Below, piece after piece: positions 9,078 through 19,034 of a stretch of 64,000 nucleotides of DNA. The notes beneath the pieces are model-generated. The model made no database searches. It worked only from the letters and a program-made list of their open reading frames with translations, and was not told the origin of the DNA. The translations under genes and the position numbers were made by a program. Source of the DNA: Pseudonocardia sp. CNS-139. Lineage in GTDB: Bacteria > Actinomycetota > Actinomycetes > Mycobacteriales > Pseudonocardiaceae. The stretch lies in contig MKJX01000179.1 of NCBI GenBank assembly GCA_001942415.1, positions 1-64,000 on the forward strand. The letters are read 5' to 3'. Within the stretch, counting starts at the first letter, position 1. Each line of letters begins with the position of its first letter.

Positions 9078-9169
9078 GGAGGTGTGTGGGCGCCTGGTGG
9101 CCCCCGCGGTCTTCAACACCGACGTGGCCGAGCACCTCGTCAGGCGGGTTCGATTCCCGTCCGCCTCCG
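9078..9169 (+). tRNA. selC: tRNA-Sec (anticodon TCA)
   Basis: The 92-base segment has a long acceptor stem (GGAGGTG paired with CGCCTCC), a D-arm GGGC/GCCC, a seven-base anticodon loop CTTCAAC with anticodon TCA, an extra arm (CGAG-CAC-CTCG) and a T-arm with TTCGATT. These are the hallmarks of selenocysteine tRNA. No 3' CCA is encoded. The extra arm and the lower anticodon stem pair less well than usual, which may reflect base errors. It lies 4.6-9 kb from selD, selA and selB, whose products synthesise and deliver Sec-tRNA. Confidence 0.85.
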
Positions 9170-9275
9170 CTCCGTGTCCCCCGCTGACCCGTTCGGCGGC
9201 TCGCTCCCGTCCGATCAGGCGAGCCCCGGCCTGTCGGCACCCCCGGGTTGCCGGGCGGGGTGCCATGGTGGGCCG

Positions 9276-10636
9276 ATGGACCCCTCCGACACGCTCACCG
9301 CACTCACCGCGGCGGAGATCGGGGCACGCGTCCGGGAGGGCGGAGCACCGCCGTCGACGTCGCCCGCGCGTTCCTGGCCCGCATCGCCGAACGCGAGCCG
9401 GCCGTCGGGGCGTTCCAGGAGCACGACCCGGAGCGGGTGCTGGCCGAGGCCGGCGCCGTGGACTCCCGGCCCGACCGGTTCGCGCTCCCGCTCGCGGGCG
9501 TGCCGGTTGCGATCAAGGACAACGTCGACGTGGGCGGCTACCCGACGCGCCACGGCTCGGCCGCCACCTCCACCGCCCCGGCCCGCCGCGACGACGACCT
9601 CGTCCGGCGGCTGCGCACGGCGGGCGCCGTGGTCGTCGGGAAGACCCGGATGCCGGAACTGGCGATCTGGCCGTTCACGCACTCCGCGCTCGGCACCACG
9701 CGCAACCCGCTCGACGAGGCGCTGGACCCGGGCGGGTCGAGCGGGGGCAGCGCGGCCGCCGTGGCCGCCGGGATGGCCGCGCTCGCGCTCGGCACGGACG
9801 GCGGCGGCTCGATCCGCATCCCGGCCGCCTACTGCGGGCTGGTGGGGCTCAAGCCGGGGCCGGGCGTCGTCCCGCTGCCCGGCGGGGCCGACGAGCACTG
9901 GTTCGGGCTGAGCGCGGCGGGGCCGATCGCGCGCACGGCCGAGGACGCGGCGCTGATGCTGGGCGTGCTCGCCGGCACGGCCGTGGACGTCGACGGGCCG
10001 GGGCCGGTGCGCGTCGCGCTGTCGCTGCGCACGCCGTCACCGATCACGAGGATGCGCGCCGAGCAGCAGGCGGCCGCCGTCGGCGCGGCGGCCCGGCTGC
10101 GGGCCGGGCCGGGCGGCGCGGAGGTCGCGCTGGCCGACCCGCCGTACCCGCGCGGACTGGCGCGGCGGTGGACCCGTCGCTGGCTCGCCGGCGTCGCGCA
10201 GGACGCCGAGACGCTCGGCCTGCACCCCGCGGACGTCGAGCCGCGCACGGCGGCGGTGATCAGGAAGGGCCGTCGGGTGCTGCGGCTCGGCCCGCCCGGC
10301 GCGACGGCGCCGGCCGCGTGGCGCGACCGCATGCTCGCCTGGATGGACGCGGGCGGCTTCGACGTGGTGCTCGGGCCCGCGGTGGCCGGCCCGGCGGCCC
10401 CGGCCGGCGGCACTCCCGGCCGCGGCTACCTGTCCGCGTACCTCACCGCGGCCGCGCGGGTGCCGTGCACGCAGGCGTGGAACCTCGCCGGCCTGCCGGC
10501 CGCGGTGGCTCCGGTGCTGGTCGGCGGCCGGCCCGTCGGCGTGCAGCTCGTCGGGCGGCCGGGGGCCGAGGCGGCCCTGCTGGCCGCCGCGGCGCGCCTG
10601 GAACAGCGGGTGGTGCCCACCGCGGTGCGCGTGTAG
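9276..10636 (+). CDS. Amidase signature family protein
   Basis: The product contains the catalytic Ser-cisSer-Lys elements of amidase signature enzymes: the lysine in VAIKDNVDVGG and the serine-rich block GGSSGGSAAAVAAGM followed by GTDGGGSIRIPA. It should hydrolyse a carboxylic amide, but the substrate is unclear; GatA is unlikely because no gatB/gatC flank it. The real start is the ATG at 9276 (MDPSDTLTALTAAEIG). A missing G near 9343 shifts to the frame holding the rest, reading GRSTAVDVARAFLARI after correction. Length about 453 residues is usual for the family. It stands alone after tRNA-Sec. Confidence 0.85.
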
Positions 10637-10800
10637 GAGGGTCCTGAACAACTCCGGCCGTAGCGAGCGGCGTCCAGGTGGTGTCATCGCGAGGCGGACG
10701 TCGGGCGATACAACAGACAGGCTAGTCGGTCCCGGACCCGTCCCGACCGCAGCCGAAGTGGCGGCGGCGCAGTAGGCCCGAGTTGTTCAGGGCGCTCCTA
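10634..10800. repeat. MITE-like element with 26-base terminal inverted repeats
   Basis: The arms at 10634-10659 and 10775-10800 match at 23 of 26 positions as inverted repeats, sharing the perfect core CCTGAACAACTC. About 115 bases lie between, without an evident coding region. The element spans nearly the whole gap between two convergent genes and its left arm includes the amidase stop codon. It may be a non-autonomous mobile element, a long bidirectional terminator or a non-coding RNA. I see no clear target-site duplication. Confidence 0.5.
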
Positions 10801-10820
10801 CGCACCACCCGCCGGGCGGC

Positions 10821-12213
10821 TCAGCGCTGGTGGCGCCAGGGGCCGGTGATCGCGTACATGATGCCCGGCGTCTGGACGTTGCCGAACAGGATCTTCTTGT
10901 CGTGCGAGTACACCGGGCCGGTGAACTCGCTGCCCTCGGCCTCGTCGTTGCGCGCGATCGGGAACGGCTCACCGCTGCCGCTCACGCCGATGAGGTGCTG
11001 CACGCCCTCGCCGTCCTCGGCGAGGATGAGGCCGCCCCACGGCGAGACCGAGATGTTGTCCGGCCCGTCGAACGGCCCGTCGACGTCCGGGGTGGCGTTC
11101 ACGCCGAACCGCACCTTGAGGGTGAAGGTCGACTTCTTCGGGTCGTAGAACCACACCTGGCCGTCGTGCGCGGCGCCCGGGCTCTCCTCACGCGCGTAGC
11201 TCGTGACGATGTACGCACCGCCCTTGCCCCACCAGGCACCCTCGAGCTTCGTCCGCGGGTGACCTCGTCCGCGCCGAACTGCTCGCGGGTCGGGGTGGTG
11301 CGGGCGTCGCGGTCGGGCACCGTGGTCCACGTGACGTCGTAGGTGGTGCCGATCTCGACGGCGCGGGAGAGGTCGTCGACGAAAGTGCCGGAGGCGTCGG
11401 TGCAGCGCATCGCGCCCAGCACGCCGTCGGTGTCACCCAGCGCGCGCAGAGCGCGGTCGCCGCCCTTGAAGCCGTCCGGGGCCTCCCAGCGGTACAGCAG
11501 GCCGTTGGGCTCGGACGCGTCCTCGGTGAGGAGGATGTCGAACGACTTGGGGTCGACGACGGCGGCCTCGTGCGCGAACCGGCCCAGCGCCTTGATCGGC
11601 TTCGGGTCGAGGTTCAGCTCGCGGTGGTACGGGTTGACCTCGAACACGTAGCGTGGTCCTTGGTCGTGCCGTTCTCACCGGCGAGGTCCTCGGTCTCCTC
11701 GCAGGTCAGCCAGGTGTCCCACGGCGTGATGCCGCCGGCGCAGTTCGTCGAGGTGCCGGCGACGCCCACCCACTCGCGGATGCGGTCGCCGTCCTTGTCT
11801 GCCTCGACCACCGTGCAGCCGCCCGCGCTGCCCGGGTCGTAGGTGAGCCGGTCGAGGTGCGGCACCGGCAGCTCGGTCTCGGCGAACGGGTCACCGAGCT
11901 CGTGGTTGTTGACGAGGATCGTGCCGCCGTGCCTGCCGGGGAACGCCCCGGTGCCGTCGTGGCTCGCCGGGGTCGGCTCGCCGGACTCGAGGAGGGTCTT
12001 GCCGGCCTCGGTCACGACCTTGTAGCTGAAGCCCTGGGGGAGCGCGAGACGCCCGGCGGGGTCCGCCACCAGCGGCCCGTACCCGGCGCCCGGCGTCGTC
12101 GCGGCCGCGTTGGGGGCGGTGAGGAGGACCTCGCCGGAGCCCAGCAGCACGACACCGGCACCGACCGCAGCGCCCGCCTGGAGGAAGCCCCGGCGGGACA
12201 GTCCCTCTGTCAT
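10821..12213 (-). CDS. PhoX-family alkaline phosphatase (Tat-secreted)
   Basis: The N-terminus SRRGFLQAGAAVGAGVVLLG is a twin-arginine signal. The body shows PhoX (DUF839) blocks: TILVNNHELGDPFAETELP, NCAGGITPWDTWLTCEE and DGPDNISVSPWGGLILAED. PhoX enzymes are secreted calcium/iron-dependent phosphatases that release phosphate from organic esters. Frame breaks near 11645 and 11258 split the gene into three parts, all otherwise conserved; total length is about 464 residues. An AGGAGAAC ribosome-binding site precedes the ATG. A hairpin (CGGTCGG/CCGACCG, near 12240-12260) lies upstream. Phosphate-starvation control is expected from the family, but I could not identify a convincing PHO box. Confidence 0.85.
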
Positions 12214-12399
12214 CTGTTCTCCTGTCGCTTACTGTGGCCGGTCGGTTTCACCCGACCGGGTGGTGGCCGGGCGTCACGCTTTCCCATGCACACGACCGGG
12301 AGATGAACGGCGAACAACCCGCTCCTATCCGGCGACGGAGCCGTTGACATTCCGTCGGACGCAGAAGGAACGAACCGGACAGACGGCGGCGGACGATGG

Positions 12400-13500
12400 T
12401 CAGGACGGCGGAGTCCACTCCCCCGAGGCGAGGAACCGCTCGATCGCGGCCGTGTACGGGGCGAGGTCCAGCCCCTGCCGGGCCACCCACCCGTCGTCGT
12501 AGTAGCTGTGCCCGTAGCGGTCGCCGCCGTCGCAGATCAGCGTGACGACGCTGCCGCGCGTGCCGGTGGCGAGCATGCGGGCCACCAGGTGCCAGACGCC
12601 CCACAGGTTCGTGCCGGTCGAGCCGCCCGCCCACCGCCCGGTGACGGCGTGCAGGTGCCGGGCCGCCGCGACGCTCGCCGCGTCGGGGACGGGGACCATC
12701 AGGTCGATCACGCTCGGCACGAAGCTCGGCTCCATGCGCGGCCGGCCGATGCCCTCGATGCGCGACGGCATGCCGGTGGCGTAGTCGGGTGCGTCCAGCG
12801 TCCAGCCGGGGAAGAACGCGGAGTTCTCCGGGTCGACCACGGCCAGCCGGGTCGGGTGACGGCGGTAGCGCAGGTAGCGCCCGATCGTCGCGGACGTGCC
12901 GCCGGTGCCGGCGCCCACCACGATCCACTCCGGCACCGGGAACCGTTCCATCGCGAGCTGCTCGAAGATCGACTCGGCGATGTTGTTGTTGCCCCGCCAG
13001 TCCGTCGCGCGCTCGGCGTAGGTGAACTGGTCGATGTAGTGGCCGCCGGTCTCCGCGGCGAGCCGCTGCGCCTCGTCGTACATCGCGGCGGGGCGGTCGA
13101 CGAAGTGGCAGCGCCCGCCGTACCGCTCGATGAGCGCGATCTTCTCCGGGCTGGTCGAGCGCGGCATCACCGCCACGAACGGGACGCCCACGAGTCGCGC
13201 GAAGTACGCCTCAGACACCGCCGTCGACCCGGAGCTGGCCTCGACGACCGTGGTGCCCTCGACGATCCAGCCGCTGGCCAGCGCGTACAGGAAGAGCGAG
13301 CGGGCCAGCCGGTGCTTGAGGCTGCCCGTGGGGTGCACGGACTCGTCCTTGAGGTAGACGTCCACGCCCCACTCCGCCGGCAGCGGGAACGTGTGCAGGT
13401 GGGTGTCGGCCGAGCGGTTGGCGTCGGCCTCGACGCGCCGGATCGCCTCCGTCACCCACACGCGGGTGCGGTCGCAGGAACGGTCCACGGGCTCGGTCAC
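12400..13500 (-). CDS. PLP-dependent cysteine synthase/desulfhydrase family protein
   Basis: This is a fold-type II PLP enzyme of about 366 residues. The PLP lysine lies in [11 protein letters not shown], followed by [17 protein letters not shown] (cofactor/substrate loop) and the phosphate-binding loop [14 protein letters not shown]. It resembles the mycobacterial L-cysteine desulfhydrase (Cds1/Rv3684) group more than biosynthetic CysK or CysM. The likely role is sulfide release from cysteine or a related beta-elimination. The frame is open further upstream, but the GTG at 13500 gives the conserved start [11 protein letters not shown]. It is transcribed towards phoX and away from selD's repeat-containing 3' flank. 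Confidence 0.75.
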   Translation of the reverse strand: MTEPVDRSCDRTRVWVTEAIRRVEADANRSADTHLHTFPLPAEWGVDVYLKDESVHPTGSLKHRLARSLFLYALASGWIVEGTTVVEASSGSTAVSEAYFARLVGVPFVAVMPRSTSPEKIALIERYGGRCHFVDRPAAMYDEAQRLAAETGGHYIDQFTYAERATDWRGNNNIAESIFEQLAMERFPVPEWIVVGAGTGGTSATIGRYLRYRRHPTRLAVVDPENSAFFPGWTLDAPDYATGMPSRIEGIGRPRMEPSFVPSVIDLMVPVPDAASVAAARHLHAVTGRWAGGSTGTNLWGVWHLVARMLATGTRGSVVTLICDGGDRYGHSYYDDGWVARQGLDLAPYTAAIERFLASGEWTPPS

Positions 13501-13650
13501 GGGCGCGACGCTAGCCAGTTCGCGGGGCGTGGGAGCCCGGAGGCGCCGACCACAACACCTCCGGGCGGCCCCCACCCAACCGGAGCCGGCCCCCGTTTCC
13601 GCGCCCCCGCGCCGCACGGTCCCCCGATCGGGACCCGCACTCGGAACACA

Positions 13651-13755
13651 ACTCGCGTGCAGTAATCCGGCGACTCGCGTGCAGTAATCCAGCGACTCGC
13701 GGGTCGGTGGGCTCCGCCCACCCGCGAGTCGCCGGAAAAGTGTGCGCGAGTCGCG
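13651..13755. repeat. Nested palindromic element, copy A
   Basis: A direct repeat of ACTCGCGTGCAGTAATCC (13651 and 13673) leads into a palindrome, CGACTCGCGGG near 13693 against CCCGCGAGTCG near 13721, and then GTGTGCGCGAGTCG. The element follows the selD stop within a few bases and shares its motifs with copies at 17068 and 26181. It probably acts as a transcription terminator and belongs to a dispersed intergenic family. Confidence 0.7.
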
Positions 13756-13758
13756 GTG

Positions 13759-14784
13759 TCAGTGCAGGTGGATGCGGCCTGTGCCGGGGCGGGCGGTGCC
13801 GATCACGGCGGACGGCGGGCCCAGCTCGGCGACGGCGCCCGCAGGTCGGGGCGGCGCGAAGAGCAGGCCGCCGGACGCTGGCGTCGCGAGCAGCAGCACG
13901 TCCAGCTCGGACCGGCCGCCGGCGTCGACGTACGGGGCGACCCAGTCGCGGTTGCGGCGGGTGCCGCCGGGCACCGTGCCGGCCTCGGCGAGCGCCCGCG
14001 CGCCCGGCAGGAACGGGACGGCGTCGGCGTCGAGGTCGACGTCCACCCCGGACGCCGCGGCCATCTTCGCCAGGTGCCCGAGCAGCCCGAACCCGGTGAC
14101 GTCGGTGCAGCCCGTGGCCCCGGCGGCCAGCGCGGCGGCGGACGCGGGCGCGTTGCTCGCCGTCATCGACGCGACGGCCGCGGCGGCCAGGTCGGGCGGC
14201 GCGGTGCCCGCCTTGATCCCGGTGGTCGCCACGCCGACGCCGAGCGCCTTCGTCAGCACGAGATCGTCGCCGGGGCGCAGGCCGGTGTTGGTCAGGACGC
14301 GGTCCGGGTGCACCTCGCCCACGACGGCCAGCCCGTACTTGGGCTCGGGGTCGTCGACGCTGTGCCCACCGACCACCACGAACCCGCTCTCCGCGCCGAT
14401 CTCGGCGCCGCCGGCCAGCACCTCGGCGAGCATCGACACGGGCAGCTCCTCGGCCGGCCACGCGACGAGGTTCAGCGCGAAGACCGGCCGCCCGCCCATC
14501 GCGTAGACGTCCGAGACGGCGTTCTGCGCGGCGATGCGGCCCCAGGTGCGGGGGTCGTCCACGAGGGGGGTGAAGAAGTCGGTGGTCGCGACGAGCGCCC
14601 GGTCGGGTGACAGCCGCCAGACGGCGGCGTCGTCACCGGTCTCGGTGCCGACGAGGAGGTCCGGGTGCCGGGACGGGGCCAGCCGGCCGAGGACGTCCGC
14701 GAGGAGGTTGGGGGCGAGCTTGCACGCGCATCCGGCGCCGTGGCTGAACTGTGTGAGCCGCCGGGCGGCGACGGAGCCGGTCAC
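13759..14784 (-). CDS. selD: Selenide, water dikinase
   Basis: SelD makes monoselenophosphate, the selenium donor for Sec-tRNA synthesis, from selenide and ATP. The N-terminal glycine/cysteine-rich loop HGAGCACKLAP holds a cysteine where many SelD proteins have selenocysteine, so this enzyme does not itself need UGA recoding. DDAAVWRLSPDRALVATTDF (ATP/metal-binding aspartates) and GGHSVDDPEPKYGLAV follow. Length 341 residues is normal and the frame is unbroken. The start is GTG. It is divergent from the DivIVA-like gene and close to selA, selB and tRNA-Sec. Confidence 0.93.
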   Translation of the reverse strand: MTGSVAARRLTQFSHGAGCACKLAPNLLADVLGRLAPSRHPDLLVGTETGDDAAVWRLSPDRALVATTDFFTPLVDDPRTWGRIAAQNAVSDVYAMGGRPVFALNLVAWPAEELPVSMLAEVLAGGAEIGAESGFVVVGGHSVDDPEPKYGLAVVGEVHPDRVLTNTGLRPGDDLVLTKALGVGVATTGIKAGTAPPDLAAAAVASMTASNAPASAAALAAGATGCTDVTGFGLLGHLAKMAAASGVDVDLDADAVPFLPGARALAEAGTVPGGTRRNRDWVAPYVDAGGRSELDVLLLATPASGGLLFAPPRPAGAVAELGPPSAVIGTARPGTGRIHLH

Positions 14785-14922
14785 GGTCCGAGAGTACGGT
14801 CAGCTACCGGTGCGAGATCCACCGACACGCGCCGTTTACAGCGATTACCGCCGACCGCATGAACCGGCCCGCCCGCCGATCCCCGGTAGTGTCACACGTG
14901 ACCAGATAACAAGCTACCGAAC

Positions 14923-15722
14923 GTGACGATCAGCTCCCCTCAAAATCCTGTTCAGACCACCGGGGGCCTCCCGTCCTCCACCGGTCCCTTCGACATCGTC
15001 CGCCGCGGTTACGACCGCGACCAGGTGGACGCCCAGCTGCGCGAGCTGCGCGACCGTCTCGCCGCGGCCGAGAGCGGCCGCCAGGCCGCCGAGCAGCACG
15101 CCCGCGCGCTGGAGAAGGAGGTCCGGAACGCCCGCCAGCAGCAGGGCGACGCGCCGCTCTCGGCCGAGAGCTTCGGCTTCCGCGCCGAGAAGATCCTCCG
15201 CCTCGCCGAGCACGAGGCCGCCGACGTCCGCAACCGCGCCGCCAACGAGGCCACCGCCCTGGTCGAGCAGGCCCGCGCCGACGCCGAGCGCCACCGCCAC
15301 GAGGTCGAGCAGAAGCTCATCGCCCGGTCCGCCGAGATGGACCAGGAGGCCGCTCAGCGCAACGTGGCCATCCAGGAGCGCGAGCAGCAGCCGCCGCCAC
15401 CCTCGCCGCCGCCCGCGAGGACGCCGCCCGCATCGCCGAGGACGCCCGGCACGCCGCCGACGCGCTCGTCAGCGAGGCGCAGAACCGCGCCGACGAGGTC
15501 CGCCAGCGCAGCGAGCAGGAGCTGAAGCGCCGCCGCGAGGCCGCCGAGCAGGAGCTGCGCCGCATCGGCTCGCTGCACGAGGGCGTCCGCAACGAGATGG
15601 CCCGCCTCCACAAGCTGCTGGGGGGCGAGCTGGGCGAGTCCGTCACCGGCGACGTGAGCGAGCGCAGCGCCCTGCCGATGCGCACCGCCCGCCCGCAGCT
15701 GGAGAGTTCCTCCGTCAGCTGA
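14923..15722 (+). CDS. DivIVA-domain coiled-coil protein
   Basis: The N-terminus contains FDIVRRGYDRDQVDAQLREL, the DivIVA/Wag31-type membrane-curvature-sensing module (phi-RGY-x-x-x-x-V pattern). A long Ala/Glu/Arg-rich coiled coil follows, including DAARIAEDARHAADALVSE and RRREAAEQELRRIGSLHEG. Such proteins organise polar growth or the divisome in actinobacteria. A frame break near 15390 in a CCGCCGCC run splits the coiled coil; after correction it runs to the TGA at 15720-15722 (about 266 residues). It sits between selD and selA but has no obvious link to selenium. A GTCAC-AC-GTGAC inverted repeat (14891-14902) lies just upstream. Confidence 0.75.
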
Positions 15723-15766
15723 CACCAGCGACATCTGCCACGGCCGGTCACCGTAGGGTGACCGGC

Positions 15767-17142
15767 GTGAGCGTTGTCGACCCGCGGCGCCGGGTGCCCC
15801 GCACGGACGCCGTGCTCGCCGAGCCGCGGGTCGCGGCCGCCGCACGCCGGCTCGGCCGCGGGATCGTCAAGTCCGCGGTCGCGACCGCGCAGCAGCGGGC
15901 CCGCAGCGGTGACGTGCCGCCGGACCACGGTTCGGTCGTCGACGCCGCGCTCGCCGCGCTGCCGGCCACCGCCACCGGCCTGCGGCCCGTGCTGAACGCC
16001 ACCGGCGTCCTGCTGCACACCAACCTCGGCCGCGCCGCCCTCTCCGACGCCGCCCGCGCCGCGCTCGACGTCGCCGCCGGCACCTGCGACGTCGAGCTGG
16101 ACCTCGGCACCGGCGGGCGCGGTCCGCGCGGCGCCGGGGCGCTCGACGCGCTGCTGTCCGCGGTGCCCGGGGCGGCCGCCGCGCACGTCGTCAACAACGG
16201 GCCGCCGCGCTCGCCATGGTCGCCGCCGCGCTGGCGCCGGGCCGGGAGATCGTCGTGTCCCGCGGGGAGCTCGTCGAGATCGGCGACGGCTTCCGCATCC
16301 CCGAGCTGCTCACGGCCGCGGGTGCGCGGCTGCGCGAGGTCGGCACGACCAACCGCACGAGCCCGGCCGACTACGCCGCCGCGATCGGCGAGCACACCGC
16401 GCTCCTGCTCAAGGTGCACCCGTCGAACTTCGTGGTCAGCGGGTTCACCCGGGCCGCCGGGATCCGCGAGCTGGCCGGGCTGGGCGTGCCGGTGGTCGCC
16501 GACATCGGCTCCGGGCTGCTCGCCCCGCACCCGCTGCTGCCCGGCGAGCCGGACGCCGCCACCGCGCTCGCCGAGGGCGCCGCGCTCGTCACGGCGTCGG
16601 GCGACAAGCTGCTCGGCGGCCCGCAGGCCGGGCTGCTGCTGGGCGGCCCGGGCGCGGGCGCCGATCTGGTGCGGCGCATCCGGCGGCACCCGCTCGCGCG
16701 CGCCGTGCGCGCCGACAAGCTGACGCTCGCCGCGCTGGAGGCGACGCTCCGCGGCCCGCTGCCACCGGTGCGCGCGGCGCTGGCGGCCGACCGCGACGAG
16801 CTGACGGCCCGCGCCGAACGGCTCGCCGGCGCGCTCGCCGCGGCCGGGGTGGACGCCGCGGCCGTGCCGTCCACGGCGGCCGTCGGAGGCGGCGGCGCGC
16901 CCGGCGTCACCCTGCCCAGCGCCGCCGTCGCGCTCCCCGAGCGGTACGCGGCCGCGCTGCGCGCCGGGGACCCGGCCGTGCTCGGGCACGTCGAGCGCGG
17001 CCGCTGCCTGCTCGACCTGCGCGCCTTGCCCCCGTCCGCCGACGAGCACTGCGCACGGCCGTGCTCTCAGCCCGCGACTCGCGTACATCCAGGGCGCGAC
17101 TCGCGGACGGGGAAGCCGGATCCCCCGCGAGTCGCGGGCTGA
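15767..17142 (+). CDS. selA: L-seryl-tRNA(Sec) selenium transferase
   Basis: SelA is the PLP enzyme that converts Ser-tRNA(Sec) to Sec-tRNA(Sec) with selenophosphate. Visible blocks are RPVLNATGVLLHTNLGRA, TNRTSPADYAAAI, HPSNFVVSGF and the PLP lysine in TASGDKLLGGPQAG. A missing G near 16202 shifts the frame at VVNNG/AAALAMVAA, and a second break is likely near 17048. As a result the last codons run into palindrome copy B, so the true C-terminus is uncertain (stop at 17142 or 17162). selB follows within 25 bases, and tRNA-Sec and selD are nearby. Confidence 0.9.
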
Positions 17143-17163
17143 GTGCACGCGAGTCGGGCTGAG
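17068..17163. repeat. Nested palindromic element, copy B
   Basis: A perfect 16-base inverted repeat, CAGCCCGCGACTCGCG (17068-17083) and CGCGAGTCGCGGGCTG (17126-17141), is followed by GTGCACGCGAGTCGGGCT. The motifs match copies A and C. This copy overlaps the 3' end of selA and stops three bases before the selB start, so it may weaken transcription from selA into selB or have inserted into the selA end. Confidence 0.65.
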
Positions 17164-17165
17164 CG

Positions 17166-18957
17166 GTGCACGTCCTCGCCACCGCCGGGCACGTCGACCA
17201 CGGGAAGTCGACGCTGGTCCGGGCGCTGACGGGCATGGAGCCCGACCGGTGGGCGGAGGAGCGCCGCCGCGGCATGACGATCGACCTCGGCTTCGCCTGG
17301 ACGACACTGGCGTCCGGCCGGACGGTCGCGTTCGTCGACGTGCCGGGCCACGAGCGGTTCGTCGCGACGATGCTGGCGGGCGCCGGGCCGGTGCCGGCCA
17401 CCGTGCTGGCCGTCGCGGCCGACGCCGGCTGGATGCCCCAGACCGCGGAGCACGCCGACGCGCTCACGGCCCTCGGCGTGCGCGACGGGCTGCTGGTGAT
17501 CACCCGCACCGATCTCATGGAACCGGACCTCGCGCTGGCCGACGCCCGCGCCCACCTCGCCGGCACGCCGCTCGCGGACGTCCCGGCCGTCGCCGTCTCG
17601 GCCGTCACCGGGGCCGGGCTGCCCGACCTGCGCACCGCCCTGGACGCGCTGGTGGCGCGGCTGCCCGTCCCGGACGCGGCCGCGGACGTGCGGCTGTGGG
17701 TGGACCGCACGTTCACGGTCCGCGGCGCCGGGACCGTCGTCACCGGCACGCTCGGCGCCGGCCGCATCCGCCCGGGCGACGAGCTGGAGCTGAGCACCGC
17801 CGACGGCGTCCGGCGGGTGGTGGTGCGCGGGCTGCAGTGCCTCGGCGAGCCGGTGCCGGTCGCGGGCGGCCCGGCCCGGGTGGCGCTGAACCTGCGCGGG
17901 CTCCCGCACACGGCCGTCTCCCGCGGCGACGCCCTGCTCACGCCGGGCCGCTGGCGCGCGACGGACGTGCTCGACGTGCGGCACCCGAAAGACGCGACGC
18001 TGCCGGCCGAGCTGACGTTCCACACCGGCGCCGCGGCGGTGCCCGCCCGGGTGCGCCGCTGGGCCCGGGCACCGCGCGGCTGCGGCTGCGCCGCCCGCTC
18101 CCCCTGCGCGGCTGCGGCTGCGCCGCCCGCTCCCCCTGCGCATCGGCGACCGGGCGCTGCTGCGCGACCCGGGCGCGCACCGGATCGCCGCCGGGCTCAC
18201 CGTGCTCGACGTCGCCCCGCCCGAGCTGCGCCGACGCGGGGCGGGCGCCCGCCGGGCGGCCGAGCTGGCCGGGCTGGACGGCGTCCCGTCGGCGGCCGGC
18301 GAGCTGACCCGCCGGGGCGTCGCCCAGGCGAAGGACCTGGTCGCGATGGGGGTCCCGGCCGCGCAGCTGGCGGGCCTGCCCGCCGCAGGCGGGTGGCTCG
18401 TCGACCCCGGCCGGGCCCGCACGCTCGCCGCCGCGATCGCCGCCGCCGTCGCCGCGCACGCCGACCCGCTCGCCCCCGGGCTGCCGGTCGAGGCGGCCCG
18501 CCGCGCCGCGGACCTCCCGGACGCGCGGCTCGTCGAGACCGTGCTGCGGCACGCGCCCTCCGGGCTCGTGCTGCGCGACGGACGGGTGACGCGGGCGGCC
18601 GGCCCGGCGCTGCCCGCCCCGGTCCGCACGGCGATGGCGGCGCTGCGCACCGAACTGGCCCGCGACCCGTTCGCCGCCCCCGACGCGGCCCGGCTCGGCA
18701 CGCTGGGGCTCGGCCGCCGGGAGCTCGCGGCGCTGGTGCGGGCCGGCGAGCTGATGCGCGTCGCCGACGGTGTCGTGCTGCTGCCGGGCGCGGACCGGCG
18801 CGCGGTCGCCGTGCTCGCCGGGGTCGCCGCGCCGTTCACGGTGAGCGCGGCCCGGGAGGCGCTGCGCACCAGCCGGCGGGTGGCCGTGCCGCTGCTGGAG
18901 CTGCTGGCCCGCACCGGCGCGCAGCACGCACCGAGGACGGCCGCCACCGCCTCCTGA
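17166..18957 (+). CDS. selB: Selenocysteine-specific elongation factor
   Basis: SelB is a GTPase that brings Sec-tRNA to UGA codons marked by a SECIS element. The G1 motif GHVDHGKSTL, the switch segment RRRGMTIDLGF and DVPGHERF are at the N-terminus, followed by EF-Tu-like beta-barrels and C-terminal winged-helix domains that bind SECIS RNA. The frame breaks near 18058 by one missing base and again through a 32-base tandem duplication (18078-18141). Corrected, the segment reads ARLRLRRPLPLRIGDRALLRD. The start is GTG, only a few bases after palindrome copy B and selA. Confidence 0.9.
18078..18141 (+). repeat. Exact 32-base tandem duplication within selB
   Basis: The unit at 18078-18109 (starting GGCTGCGGCTGCGCCG) is repeated exactly at 18110-18141. 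Thirty-two is not a multiple of three, so the copy breaks the frame. A single copy, together with one G restored just upstream, gives a continuous SelB sequence. Assembly error or recent slippage could explain it. Confidence 0.85.
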
Positions 18958-19034
18958 CGTGCGGACGAACCCACCCCGACGCGAGCAGCGCCTGAAGTGG
19001 CAGACTCCCGCGGCTGGCCCTACCGTGACCCTCG

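Noticed and set aside
12296-12320. PHO-box-like direct repeats (GTTCGCC and GTTCATC on the minus strand) upstream of phoX
   Set aside because: The units are adjacent at 7 bases instead of the 11-base spacing known from Streptomyces PHO boxes, and chance matches are frequent; kept only as a possibility.
13651-13755. CRISPR-like direct repeats (ACTCGCGTGCAGTAATCC twice)
   Set aside because: Only two units, no regular spacers and no cas genes; the element is better explained as a nested palindrome.
13759-14784. SelD as a selenoprotein
   Set aside because: The active-site position reads GCACK with cysteine codons and there is no in-frame TGA.
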